From assembly GCA_964251675.1 (NCBI GenBank), contig CAXUKS010000013.1, positions 38,063-102,062 on the forward strand: 64,000 nucleotides of DNA, in the 5' to 3' direction. Each line of letters opens with the position of its first letter. The stretch's first letter is position 1. A program made the translations under genes and the position numbers. The notes below the pieces were generated by a model. That model ran no database searches. It worked only from the letters and a program-made list of their open reading frames with translations, and had not been told where the DNA came from. Positions 7,167-15,014 of this stretch are shown piece after piece. This DNA comes from JANXMY01 sp964251675. Its GTDB lineage: Bacteria; Armatimonadota; Armatimonadia; Armatimonadales; Capsulimonadaceae.

Positions 7167-8006
7167 ATGAAACTTGGCGTCACAACACTCGGCTGCCCAA
7201 CATGGACACTCGACGAGATACTGGCCCGCCTGCCGGGCTGGGGCTATGAGGGCGTCGAGCTGCGCGGGCTAGGGCCGGATTTGGACTTGACCCAATCGCC
7301 TCACTTTGCCACGGTGGCGGCGATTCAAACGACGCGGCGGCAGTTTGCCGACGCGGGGCTTGCGCTGTGCGGGCTGGACACCTCCTGCACGCTGTCCGAA
7401 CCCGACCCGGCCAAACGAGCGCAGCAGTTTGAGGACGGACGGCGCGGGATTGACCTGGCCGCCGCGCTGGGCATCCCGTTTGTGCGCGTTTTTGGCGGCG
7501 GGGACGGGCAGGACCAAAGCGAAGCCGCCAGGCGTGTGGGGGACGCGCTGAATGTGCTCGGCGACTATGCGGCGAATGCGGGCGGGGTGTGCGTCGTGCT
7601 GGAAACCCATGATGCGTTCTCCACCGGACGGCAGGCAGCTGAGGTATTAGCGCAGGTGACATCACCCGCTGCCGGGGCGCTCTGGGACCTGCACCACCCG
7701 TACCGGCAGGGCGAAGCGCCCGCCGAAACGTTTGCCGCGCTGGCCCCGTACATACGCACAACACACGTCAAAGATAGTCAGCCCGGCGGGACGTATTGCC
7801 TGCTGGGCGACGGCGATGTGCCGATCCCCGAAATGCTGGGCCTCTTAGCAGGCAGCGGCTATGACGGCTGGGTCACTCTGGAATGGGAGAAACGGTGGAT
7901 ACCTGCACTTTTAGACCCCGATATTGCGTTCCCGCAGTACGCCGCCAAGCTGCGGGAGTACCTCGCCGCGCTCGGCGCGTCGGCTTCACCCCCGGCTTTA
8001 CGCTGA
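7167..8006 (+). CDS. sugar phosphate isomerase/epimerase family protein
   Basis: This 279-aa protein has the AP-endonuclease-2/xylose-isomerase-like TIM barrel pattern. 'MKLGVTTLGCP' is the first strand. 'GYEGVELRG' is the second, 'IPFVRVFGGGDG' the fourth, 'VCVVLETHD' carries the metal-binding glutamate, 'GALWDLHHPY' follows, and 'IRTTHVKDSQ' and 'YDGWVTLEWEKRW' provide the remaining metal ligands (H, E). I chose ATG 7167 because the barrel starts there; ATG 7125 would add 14 residues of no character. Such enzymes isomerise or epimerise sugars or inositol derivatives. The substrate cannot be told. Its 3' end overlaps the pseudopilin ORF by 124 nt in another frame. Confidence 0.85.
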   Translation: MKLGVTTLGCPTWTLDEILARLPGWGYEGVELRGLGPDLDLTQSPHFATVAAIQTTRRQFADAGLALCGLDTSCTLSEPDPAKRAQQFEDGRRGIDLAAALGIPFVRVFGGGDGQDQSEAARRVGDALNVLGDYAANAGGVCVVLETHDAFSTGRQAAEVLAQVTSPAAGALWDLHHPYRQGEAPAETFAALAPYIRTTHVKDSQPGGTYCLLGDGDVPIPEMLGLLAGSGYDGWVTLEWEKRWIPALLDPDIAFPQYAAKLREYLAALGASASPPALR

Positions 8007-8674
8007 TTGAGCTGCTCATCGTCATTGCCATTATCGCCGTTCTCACGGCGATTTTGCTGCCCGTGTTCTTCTCGGTGCGCGGCAAGGCGCGGCAGACCGT
8101 CTGCATCTCTAACCTCCGGCAGATCGGCCTTGCCATCAGTCTGTATGCGGAAGACTACGACGAGCTGTATCCTGCCGGCAAAGACCCCTCGGACGACTAT
8201 GGCGTTCCGGACATCTGGGCCACTCAGCCGCAGTATCAGGCCCAAATCCACCAGATGCCCTTCCTGCAGGATATTCTGTCGCCCTATATCAAGAATCCAT
8301 CCCTGTGGCACTGCCCCGCCGACAAGGGCTACAACGACATCGACATCAGCAGCTACAACGGCGGCACTTCTGTCCCGATAAACCCGACCGCCACGCCGAC
8401 CGCTTACGACAAGTTCGGCACATCTTATCTGTACCGCACCGAGATTGCCCTGCTCGGAACCCGCTACGGTTCGCTGATGGCCTACAGTCAGGACGCGGCC
8501 CGAACACCCCACGAAGGCGCGGAAGTCAATGTCCTGATGGACGGCAACGGCTCCTGGCACGGCGGCGTGTTCGTCAGCCAGAAGCGCTACAACGAACTGA
8601 TGGGCGACGGCCACGTCGCCAACCAAAACATCGGCCAGTTCCAGCAAACCTGGCAGCTGTCCCTGAAGCCTTAA
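7883..8674 (+). CDS. DUF1559-type pseudopilin (prepilin-like, H-X9-DG)
   Basis: This 263-aa ORF contains the prepilin processing motif G/FTLIELLIVIAIIAVLTAILLP, so it should be cleaved and N-methylated by a prepilin peptidase. A globular domain follows, with 'CISNLRQIGLAISLYAEDYDELYP' and a C-terminal 'WHGGVFVSQKRYNELMGDGHV', the H-X9-DG signature typical of DUF1559 proteins in Planctomycetes and Armatimonadota. The only available starts, ATG 7883 or GTG 7895, give a long leader of about 40 residues and lie inside the preceding gene. That leader has no hydrophobic or charged pattern beyond a run of arginines. The mature protein probably belongs to a type II secretion or type IV pilus-like fibre. 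Confidence 0.85.
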   Translation: MGETVDTCTFRPRYCVPAVRRQAAGVPRRARRVGFTPGFTLIELLIVIAIIAVLTAILLPVFFSVRGKARQTVCISNLRQIGLAISLYAEDYDELYPAGKDPSDDYGVPDIWATQPQYQAQIHQMPFLQDILSPYIKNPSLWHCPADKGYNDIDISSYNGGTSVPINPTATPTAYDKFGTSYLYRTEIALLGTRYGSLMAYSQDAARTPHEGAEVNVLMDGNGSWHGGVFVSQKRYNELMGDGHVANQNIGQFQQTWQLSLKP

Positions 8675-8698
8675 AGAGAAGCCGTAAAGAGAGAAACC

Positions 8699-9568
8699 AT
8701 GAGCTACGCGATCAAGCTGGACAAGCCGCAGCAAATCACGCTAAACGATTACAATCCCGACGAGACCGGAAAGGCAAACAAAGACGCCTCGGTCAAGGAA
8801 CTGGCGGCTCTTGGCGCGGAGCTGACCGCTCTTCAGGAATGGCTGTATGCCGCGCAGACGCACAGCGTCCTGATTGTTTTACAGGGCCTGGACACGTCCG
8901 GCAAAGACGGGACTATCTCACATGTCATGGCCCATGTCAATTCGCAAGGCTGCGCCGTGGCGTCGTTCAAAGTGCCGACGCCCGAAGAGGCCGGGCACGA
9001 CTTTCTCTGGCGCATTCATAAACAGACTCCCGGCAAAGGCGGCATCACTATTTTCAACCGCTCCCACTATGAAGATGTGCTGGTCACCCGCGTTCATAAC
9101 TTAATCAGCGATGATGAAGCCGAGCGCCGCTTGAACTATATCACTCAGTTTGAGCAGCTTTTGGCCGACGAGCACACCATCATTCTGAAGTTCTTCCTGC
9201 ATATCAGCAAAGAGGAGCAGAAAGAGCGTCTCTTGGAGCGCGAGCAGGACCCATCCAAAGCCTGGAAGCTGTCTGTGGGTGACTGGCACGAGCGCGCGTT
9301 TTGGGACGATTACACGAAAGCCTATGAAGCCGCTCTCGGCGCAACGGCGGCCAAAAATGCTCCCTGGTACATCGTCCCCGCCGACCACAAATGGTATCGC
9401 AACCTCGCTATTGCCCAAACGTTGGTCAAGACCCTGCGCCCGTACAGAGATGACTGGGAAGCGGCATTAAAAAAACTGGGCGAGCAGCGTAAGGCGGAGC
9501 TTGCCGAAATGCGGGCCAAAGACCCGGCACAGGCCAAAGCCGCGAAAGAAGATGTGCCGGAGGGATAG
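8699..9568 (+). CDS. ppk2: polyphosphate kinase 2 family protein
   Basis: This 289-aa protein matches PPK2 (polyphosphate:nucleotide phosphotransferase). The Walker A loop is GLDTSGKDG at residues 63-71. The lid and Walker B-like segment is 'IFNRSHYEDVLVTRVH', and 'ILKFFLHISKEEQKERLLERE' with 'WKLSVGDWHER' are typical family blocks. PPK2 enzymes transfer phosphate between polyphosphate and nucleoside mono- or diphosphates. The class (I, II or III) cannot be decided by eye. It starts 25 nt after the pseudopilin stop, with an AGAGAGAAA site before ATG 8699. Confidence 0.93.
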   Translation: MSYAIKLDKPQQITLNDYNPDETGKANKDASVKELAALGAELTALQEWLYAAQTHSVLIVLQGLDTSGKDGTISHVMAHVNSQGCAVASFKVPTPEEAGHDFLWRIHKQTPGKGGITIFNRSHYEDVLVTRVHNLISDDEAERRLNYITQFEQLLADEHTIILKFFLHISKEEQKERLLEREQDPSKAWKLSVGDWHERAFWDDYTKAYEAALGATAAKNAPWYIVPADHKWYRNLAIAQTLVKTLRPYRDDWEAALKKLGEQRKAELAEMRAKDPAQAKAAKEDVPEG

Positions 9569-9573
9569 GGGAA

Positions 9574-9596
9574 GGCCCCCCCAATAATGGGGGAGC
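9574..9596. repeat. CCCCCAATAATGGGGG palindrome, half copy
   Basis: The palindrome CCCCCCAATAATGGGGG is also found twice near 29502-29598 and once at 51435-51467. Here it stands alone, immediately after the ppk2 stop codon, and could form a short hairpin in the transcript. Confidence 0.7.
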
Positions 9597-9613
9597 TAGA
9601 GTTCGGAGCCGGA

Positions 9614-9764
9614 GACCTACCACCTTGTTCCTTCGTGCCTCAGTCACAGGGTCCTTCCTAAAGGAAGGATACAGATAAAATATGCAAGCCTCACGCCTTT
9701 GTTCCTAATCCTCCCCTTAGGGAGGATCCTGTGACTGAGGCACGAAGGAACAAGGTGGTAGGTC
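9614..9764. repeat. MITE-like inverted repeat, family A copy 1
   Basis: The outer 37 bp (GACCTACCACCTTGTTCCTT and on to CACAGG) recur in perfect inverted orientation at the right end. An inner hairpin GTCCTTCCTAAAGGAAGGAT follows the left arm, and ATCCTCCCCTTAGGGAGGAT precedes the right arm. It is 151 bp long, has no ORF, and ends 2 nt from the stop codon of the next gene. Related copies lie at 31927-32069 and 49869-50035. Confidence 0.85.
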
Positions 9765-9766
9765 AC

Positions 9767-10837
9767 TTACAGCACTTCCACCACCGGCGGCAGCAAAATC
9801 GACTGCGGGTTAGTTGCGGCGGCAATCGCCGGAACGTCGTTTAGAAAATGGTAGCAGACGCCGAAGTCGATATCGATGGGCGGCGTTTCGCCCAACTTGA
9901 ATGCCACTGACACATCGCCGTCGTGGGTCATCCGCACTGTCATCTCGCGGCAGGCGTCGGGCAGTTTCGTGATGGCAACCGCCAGTGCCTTGTCGCTATC
10001 TATTAAGTGAAACCACCGCTGAGACCGGAACTCTTCTGCCGTCGCCACTTCTCCCACATAATCCACCCGCCCCGCCGTCGCCACCGTCCACTTGGCGTAA
10101 GGTTCTTCCCCGAACTCCGTGTGCCAGACAATCTCGTTGGCTGTCTCATCTAGCTTCCCGAACACATAGCCGCCCACGCCGAAGTCGCAGGTGAGGGTAG
10201 GGGACGTGATGGCGAGAGGCAAGGTAAAGACAACCTCATCGTCTCTTTTGGCTTCATCCAAGGTAAATAAAATACTTTCCCAAGATTTTACAGCCGTGAT
10301 TGAAGTTGTCGTTACTGTAGCTCTACCATCTGGATGGCGACCATCAGCCGATACCCAAGACGATAAATGCGAAGTTTCCGGCGGGGAATGCTGATATTCG
10401 AGTAATTCACTTTGGCGACCATTACAGGTGATGGTAGATATACTCTTGAGGAAATATACTTCATCGTATATTACATCGCGGTGAAGCGCATTATGCCTAA
10501 GAGAGATAATGAAGCGTTTTTGTTCGTTCCACAACAAAACTTTGTCTATCGGCATATCGATACGCAATGGGTCATCTAGAACTGCCTGTGGCCCCGATTC
10601 CATCAGTCGCAATTCTTGCTCTTGGTTCGGTGCAAGTGATATAGCAAAGTTCAAGCAGAGCATAGCATCTGCTCCCTCTGCAACCTGCACAGGCAACGGT
10701 ACCCCATTTTGGTCTATAAGGCCAAGCTCAGCCAAGTTTCCCCTTAGTGGTAACTTTAATCGTGCCATCAGCGGGTACAAAAACCGTCGTATTCCTGCTG
10801 TTTCGCGGACGCGGATACGGGCCAGAACTTCGCTCAT
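9767..10837 (-). CDS. hypothetical protein following kdtA
   Basis: This 356-aa protein has no signal peptide or membrane segment and is predicted to be mainly beta-stranded. Notable stretches are 'ARIRVRETAGIRRFLYPLMARLKLP' at the N-terminus, 'HRDVIYDEVYFLKSIS', 'RSQRWFHLIDSDKALAVAITKLP' and 'IDIDFGVCYHFLNDVPAIAAA'. The alternation of strands suggests a two-domain beta-sandwich, perhaps carbohydrate-related, but I do not recognise a family. Its ATG overlaps the kdtA stop as ATGA, so it is translated with kdtA. Part of the gene (about 10250-10700) is visibly more AT-rich than its neighbours. The 3' end abuts a MITE-like repeat. Confidence 0.65.
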   Translation of the reverse strand: MSEVLARIRVRETAGIRRFLYPLMARLKLPLRGNLAELGLIDQNGVPLPVQVAEGADAMLCLNFAISLAPNQEQELRLMESGPQAVLDDPLRIDMPIDKVLLWNEQKRFIISLRHNALHRDVIYDEVYFLKSISTITCNGRQSELLEYQHSPPETSHLSSWVSADGRHPDGRATVTTTSITAVKSWESILFTLDEAKRDDEVVFTLPLAITSPTLTCDFGVGGYVFGKLDETANEIVWHTEFGEEPYAKWTVATAGRVDYVGEVATAEEFRSQRWFHLIDSDKALAVAITKLPDACREMTVRMTHDGDVSVAFKLGETPPIDIDFGVCYHFLNDVPAIAAATNPQSILLPPVVEVL

Positions 10838-12171
10838 TTCGCCAGTGCCTCCTCAAAGATTTCGGCCAAATGGTCTACCGTAAACTGGGTCGCGCCCTGG
10901 CTGCCTTCAAAGACCGAGTATGCCGCCTGGCCCATTGCCGTGCGGGCGTCGGCGTCGGCCAGCAGGCGGATGAATGCTTCGGTGAGCTGGCGCGTCTGGG
11001 CGGGCTTGTCGGTCTCGTCGGCGGCAATCTGGGCAATGCCGCCGCGCTCTACAAAGTCGTCAATAATCTGCGGGAAGTTCTTCATGGACGGGCCGACGAC
11101 GATAGGCTTGGCGTAGACCGCTGGCTCCATGATCGACTGGCCGCCGTGGGGGATCAACGTACCACCGACAAAGACGACGGTGGCAAACTGATAGGCCGTG
11201 GACAGCTCGCCGAGGCTGTCGCCAATCAGCACGTCGGCGGTCGGGTCGCCCGGCGCAGGATTGGAGCGGCGCTTGATTTTGAACCCGGCGCGTTCGGCCA
11301 GTTGGGCCACGGGCGTGAAGCGTTCCGGGTGGCGCGGGACAATCAGCAGCCGCGTCGTTTCGAGGCCGGGCGTCTGGCGAGTGGCTTTCAGCGCATCTAA
11401 GAGAATCGCCTCTTCGCCCTCGTGCGTGGACCCGGCGACAATCAGCGGGGCGTTGCCTGCCGTGAGGGCCAGCGAAGCGTCGAGGGTTTTGGCCTGTGCT
11501 TCGGTGACTTCTTTTTCAATGAGGCTGCGGTCGTATTTGATGTTGCCGCTGACTTTGATCCGGCTGGGCCGCGCCCCCATGCGCTGCACCCGCTCGGCGT
11601 CTTCCGCCGACTTCATCAGCAGCAGCGTGTAGTTTTCAAACACGCGGCCCAGTGCGGGCTGCACCCAGCGGTAGTACTGGAACGACTGCGCGGAGACTCG
11701 CCCGTTGACCATGACCACGGGGATGCCCCGAGAATGGCACTCGTGCAGGACATTCGGCCAGATTTCGGTGTCAATGGTGATAAACAGCTTCGGCTGAACC
11801 GTGTCCAGCACTTTTCGCGCAATCCAGCCGAGGTCAATAGGAAAGTAAAACGTGTTCCCCCCGCCATAGACCGCAAACCGTTCCTGGGCAATTTTCTGCC
11901 CGGTCTGTGTGATGGTGCTGAACACAAACCGCGCCTGCGGGAACCGCTGCGAGAGGGCATGAGCGAGCGGGGCAACGCTGAGAGTCTCGCCGACCGAACA
12001 CGAGTGTATCCAGATGGTCGGGCGACCGTCGGCCTTTAGCGTGTCCGGCAGGCTGCCGAGCCGCTGTTTGAGGGCCGGGAGATATTTCTGGTGCTTCCAG
12101 GCGCGGTACAGGAAATAGGGGGTGAGCAGGACGACCCAGGAGCCGAACAGAAGGCTGTAGAGAAGGTACAT
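10834..12171 (-). CDS. waaA: 3-deoxy-D-manno-octulosonic acid (Kdo) transferase
   Basis: This 445-aa inner-membrane glycosyltransferase (KdtA/WaaA) attaches Kdo from CMP-Kdo to lipid A precursor. The N-terminal membrane anchor is MYLLYSLLFGSWVVLLTPYF. It is followed by 'IHSCSVGETLSVAPLAHAL' (family signature), 'LFITIDTEIWPNVLHEC', 'VMVNGRVSAQSFQYY' and, in the C-terminal GT-B half, 'IVAGSTHEGEEAILLDAL', 'RHPERF' and 'FVGGTLIPHGGQSIMEPA'. ATG 12171 is preferred over 12213 because it puts the anchor first and keeps the gene out of the REP-like repeat. With kdsB upstream on the same strand it shows that the organism makes an LPS-containing outer membrane. Confidence 0.95.
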   Translation of the reverse strand: MYLLYSLLFGSWVVLLTPYFLYRAWKHQKYLPALKQRLGSLPDTLKADGRPTIWIHSCSVGETLSVAPLAHALSQRFPQARFVFSTITQTGQKIAQERFAVYGGGNTFYFPIDLGWIARKVLDTVQPKLFITIDTEIWPNVLHECHSRGIPVVMVNGRVSAQSFQYYRWVQPALGRVFENYTLLLMKSAEDAERVQRMGARPSRIKVSGNIKYDRSLIEKEVTEAQAKTLDASLALTAGNAPLIVAGSTHEGEEAILLDALKATRQTPGLETTRLLIVPRHPERFTPVAQLAERAGFKIKRRSNPAPGDPTADVLIGDSLGELSTAYQFATVVFVGGTLIPHGGQSIMEPAVYAKPIVVGPSMKNFPQIIDDFVERGGIAQIAADETDKPAQTRQLTEAFIRLLADADARTAMGQAAYSVFEGSQGATQFTVDHLAEIFEEALAK

Positions 12172-12207
12172 AGGTGGTGGTGTCTCGGCGGGGGAAAAGA
12201 TCCATGA

Positions 12208-12346
12208 AGCCACGCATTGAAATACGTGGCTGAGGAGCCTTCGGCTGAATGTCTCTGTGGGACAGCCCGTTTCAGGGGTTCTTCTCTGCGTCCCGAAGGG
12301 ACGTTCGGCGTCTGCGCCCTTCAGCCATGCATTTCAATGCGTGGCT
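12208..12346. repeat. REP-like pair of hairpins between kdsB and kdtA
   Basis: AGCCACGCATTGAAATACGTGGCT (12208-12231, given in two parts here: AGCCACGCATT and ATACGTGGCT) and a near-identical palindrome AGCCATGCATT...ATGCGTGGCT (12323-12346) flank a 90-nt core with a GTCCCGAAGGGAC hairpin. Such paired palindromes resemble REP/BIME units mobilised by IS200-like RAYT transposases. No transposase is in the window. Confidence 0.75.
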
Positions 12347-12366
12347 TTCTGATGCCGTGCGAAGCG

Positions 12367-13107
12367 TCACGCGCTATTCATCGGCGTAAACAGCGCAATG
12401 ACGCGCTGCAAGTCGGCTTCGGTGTCCACACCCACCGTGTCGTGCGGCGTCTCGGCCACATAAATCGGCACGCCGTTTTGCAGGAAGCGGAGCTGATCCA
12501 GACTTTCGGACAGCTCCAGCGTGGACTGCGGCCATTGATGAAACCGAACCAGCGCCTCGCGGGTGTAGGCATATAGGCCGATATGCTTGTAATGTTGCAC
12601 CTGTCCCACGCCCGCCCGGTCGTAAGGCACGGGGTAGCGGGAAAAATAAAGGGCATTGCCGGTGTCGGCGGTCACGACTTTGACATTGTTCGGGTCGGCG
12701 GCCTGGGCGGCGGAGATGGCGACGCGCAGTGTCGTCACCTGCGTGCCGCTGCCGTCGGTGAAGGGACGCAGCATCAGGTCTAGATGATCCGGGCGCAGGG
12801 TTGGCTCATCGCCCTGGATGTTGACATAAATGTCGGCATCGGTCTTAGTCAGCACTTCATGCACGCGATCTGTGCCCGAAGGATGTTCGCCGGTCAGAAA
12901 CACCGGGATGCCGCCTGCCTCGCAGGAGGCCTGGATTTCCGGGCTGTCGGTCGCTACGACCAGATCGGTCAGGAGCGGCGAGCGTCTGGCGTTTTTGTAA
13001 ACCCAGTGGATCATCGGACGGCCTGCGATCTCGCGCAGGGCTTTCCCCGGCAGGCGGGACGAGTTATAGCGGGCAGGGATGACGCCCAAGATTTTTGGAG
13101 TGGTCAT
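12367..13107 (-). CDS. kdsB: 3-deoxy-manno-octulosonate cytidylyltransferase
   Basis: This 246-aa enzyme activates Kdo with CTP to give CMP-Kdo, the substrate of WaaA. 'KILGVIPARYNSSRLPGKAL' is the nucleotide-binding signature at the N-terminus. 'RPMIHWVYKNA', 'VVATDSPEI', 'FLTGEHPSGTDRVHEV', 'YVNIQGDEPTL' and 'KHIGLYAYTREALVRF' all match KdsB in order. ATG 13107 places the signature at residue 4; ATG 13158 would add 17 residues that overlap the preceding gene. Its start overlaps the stop of the upstream gene by ATGA. It forms the Kdo module with waaA, from which a REP-like repeat separates it. Confidence 0.96.
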   Translation of the reverse strand: MTTPKILGVIPARYNSSRLPGKALREIAGRPMIHWVYKNARRSPLLTDLVVATDSPEIQASCEAGGIPVFLTGEHPSGTDRVHEVLTKTDADIYVNIQGDEPTLRPDHLDLMLRPFTDGSGTQVTTLRVAISAAQAADPNNVKVVTADTGNALYFSRYPVPYDRAGVGQVQHYKHIGLYAYTREALVRFHQWPQSTLELSESLDQLRFLQNGVPIYVAETPHDTVGVDTEADLQRVIALFTPMNSA

Positions 13108-13748
13108 CGTTCTTTGCTCCAGCGTTTTATCTCGCGGCCCGATGGGGTGACAAGCCACAGCGCGTCATACGCGCCGCCTTCCCCGGAGTGGTACTTATGC
13201 TTTTCCACCAAAAGCATCCCCCGGTGGCGGCCCTGACGGAGAACGGTGAAACTGTTGCCATCACAAACAAACCGAACGCGCCGCGTGGCAAGGCTGACGG
13301 CATGAACGGCATCTGAGACGGCCCAGGCGGCGGACAGGAAGAATACCTCTCGCCCGTCGGCGGAGAAGGCAGGACTGTTCAGGCCCGCCAGAATGAGTGG
13401 AACATCGGGGCTGTCCTGGCTGGCGGCGAGCCGCATCGTTTTTCCCGACGCCGTGTCCAGCAGCCATATCTGGTTCGGGGCGGCTGGCCCTGCGCCTGTG
13501 TCAATGTTCGCGCCCGAGGCGGCCCGGACGTAGGCAACCCGCCGCCGGTCAGGCGACAGGCACGGCTCGGAAGCAGTGCCGGTGCCTGTGACAGTAACCG
13601 GCGCATGATGGGGATAAGTCAGCCGCAGCCGCCCACTTTGCGCCGAAACCCCGGTGGGCACAGTCGGCAGAGACCTGGCGGTCAGCGGCGGTGTCAGGAG
13701 CAGGCCCAGTGTGAGTGCCCAGCCCGCCGTGCGCTGCGTATTTGGCAT
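13104..13748 (-). CDS. secreted TolB/WD40-like propeller fragment protein
   Basis: This 214-aa protein has a signal peptide (TQRTAGWALTLGLLLTPPLTA). Two or three PD40-like blades follow: 'ASEPCLSPDRRRVAYVRAASG', 'NQIWLLDTASGKTMRLA' and 'LNSPAFSADGREVFFLSAAWAVSDAVHAV'. This is the TolB-type beta-propeller repeat pattern (S-P-D-G-x-x-x-A-Y). The protein is too short for a full propeller, so it may assemble with another protein or be a shortened form. It lies 2 nt after the acyl-CoA dehydrogenase stop and overlaps kdsB by 4 nt, so it belongs to that operon. Function unknown. Confidence 0.7.
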   Translation of the reverse strand: MPNTQRTAGWALTLGLLLTPPLTARSLPTVPTGVSAQSGRLRLTYPHHAPVTVTGTGTASEPCLSPDRRRVAYVRAASGANIDTGAGPAAPNQIWLLDTASGKTMRLAASQDSPDVPLILAGLNSPAFSADGREVFFLSAAWAVSDAVHAVSLATRRVRFVCDGNSFTVLRQGRHRGMLLVEKHKYHSGEGGAYDALWLVTPSGREIKRWSKER

Positions 13749-13750
13749 GA

Positions 13751-14917
13751 TCAAACCTTGTACAAATGCGAGGAGCGGTCGGTGCGGCGCAGGGACTCGC
13801 CGATGGCCCCCAGCACCTGCCCATTAATAGGCGCGGCAATCACGATGCCGAGGGCGTCGCGGTGCAGGCGCTCCAGGCCGTTCTCACGCAGGTAGCCTGC
13901 TTTCCCGGCAATCGCAATGGCATCGGTAGTCATTTGCAGGGCGCTTTCGGATAAAAACAGCTTGGCGGTCATGGTGGCCGGCGCGATGCCCATTTCAACA
14001 GCGTTTGGATGAGAGGCCATCGAAGCCAGCGCATAGACATGGGTTCGCATCACACTCAGTTGAGAAGCAAGCTGCGAAACGCGGACGCGGACGCTTTCAT
14101 ACTTCTCAAACGAGTTGTTGGCTTTGACAATATCCACCAGGCGGCCAAACGTGCCCAGGGCAATACCCGTCGCAACGATGCCGGAATGGAGGCCGCTCTG
14201 CATATCAAAGTCAATAATCGGGCCAATCTGCCCCGGCTCGCCGACCCGCTCCGCGTCCGGCACGAGGGCGTTGTCCAGCGCCACTGCGCCGCTGTGCGTT
14301 CCCTGAAGGCCCATCGAGTCCATCGGCTCGCCGATCCGAAGACCAGGGTTGTCCGAGGGGACTAAAAAGAAGCCCTTGCCTTCGGTCGTGTCGGTCATCA
14401 CCATGTAGACGCCCGCGTGGCCCGCGCCGGTGCAGAACGCTTTCTGGCCGTTCAAATGCCACACGCCGTCTTCGCGGTAAGCTTTGGTGTTCAGCACGCT
14501 TTTGTCCGCGCCGACGCCGCTTTCCGACCATGCCGACGCACCGAGCGACTCGCCCGAGATGCGCGGCAGGTACTTGGCTTTCTGATACTCTGTTCCGGCT
14601 TTGGCAATCCGGTTGACGGTGAGCGTGTGCAGCAGCAGCACAAACGCGGTCGCGGGGGCGACGCGGGCGATCTGCTCCACGGCATAGGTGACATTCAGCG
14701 TGTCCAGCCCCAGCCCGCCATAGTCTTCGGGCGTTTTCATCCCCAGCAGGCCCGCCTCTGCCAGCAGGCGGATGTTGGCTTCGGGAAACTCGCCTTCGCG
14801 GCTGCGCGGCTCCTCGGTGTGGACGGTCAATTTTTCATGCACTAGCGTCTGCACGCTGTCCCCGACTGCGATGCCGGAATACAGCTCGCGTGGGTCCTGA
14901 TCCCAGGTAAGAACCAT
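13751..14917 (-). CDS. acyl-CoA dehydrogenase family flavoprotein
   Basis: This 388-aa protein has the three-part acyl-CoA dehydrogenase fold. The helical N-terminus contains 'LLAEAGLLGMKTPEDYGGLGLD', the beta domain contains 'ASAWSESGVGADKSVLNTKAYREDGVWHLNGQKAFCTGA', and the C-terminal four-helix bundle contains 'GTFGRLVDIVKANNSFEKYESV'. At the C-terminus the place normally occupied by the catalytic Glu-Gly (YEGT) reads 'RDALGIVIAAPINGQVLGAIG'. I also see no replacement glutamate at the isovaleryl-type position. It may therefore be a flavin oxygenase-like or otherwise diverged member. It is the first gene of the operon that continues into kdsB and has a consensus promoter. Confidence 0.85.
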   Translation of the reverse strand: MVLTWDQDPRELYSGIAVGDSVQTLVHEKLTVHTEEPRSREGEFPEANIRLLAEAGLLGMKTPEDYGGLGLDTLNVTYAVEQIARVAPATAFVLLLHTLTVNRIAKAGTEYQKAKYLPRISGESLGASAWSESGVGADKSVLNTKAYREDGVWHLNGQKAFCTGAGHAGVYMVMTDTTEGKGFFLVPSDNPGLRIGEPMDSMGLQGTHSGAVALDNALVPDAERVGEPGQIGPIIDFDMQSGLHSGIVATGIALGTFGRLVDIVKANNSFEKYESVRVRVSQLASQLSVMRTHVYALASMASHPNAVEMGIAPATMTAKLFLSESALQMTTDAIAIAGKAGYLRENGLERLHRDALGIVIAAPINGQVLGAIGESLRRTDRSSHLYKV

Positions 14918-14953
14918 AATCTTGGTTCCTTTCTACTGCCCTCAATTGCCTCA

Positions 14954-14983
14954 AGTATAGCCGATTGGCCTGCACCCTGTCAA
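14954..14983 (-). promoter_or_regulatory. sigma-70 promoter of the acyl-CoA dehydrogenase/kdsB operon
   Basis: On the minus strand TTGACA (14978-14983) and TATACT (14954-14959) are separated by 18 nt. An AAAGGAA ribosome-binding site precedes ATG 14917. Confidence 0.8.
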
Positions 14984-15014
14984 TTCACCGCCCATCTGCC
15001 GAAAATAAGACTCT

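Noticed and set aside
9614..9764. CRISPR array
   Set aside because: The repeats are palindromic and dispersed, not direct repeats with regular spacers; no cas genes are present.
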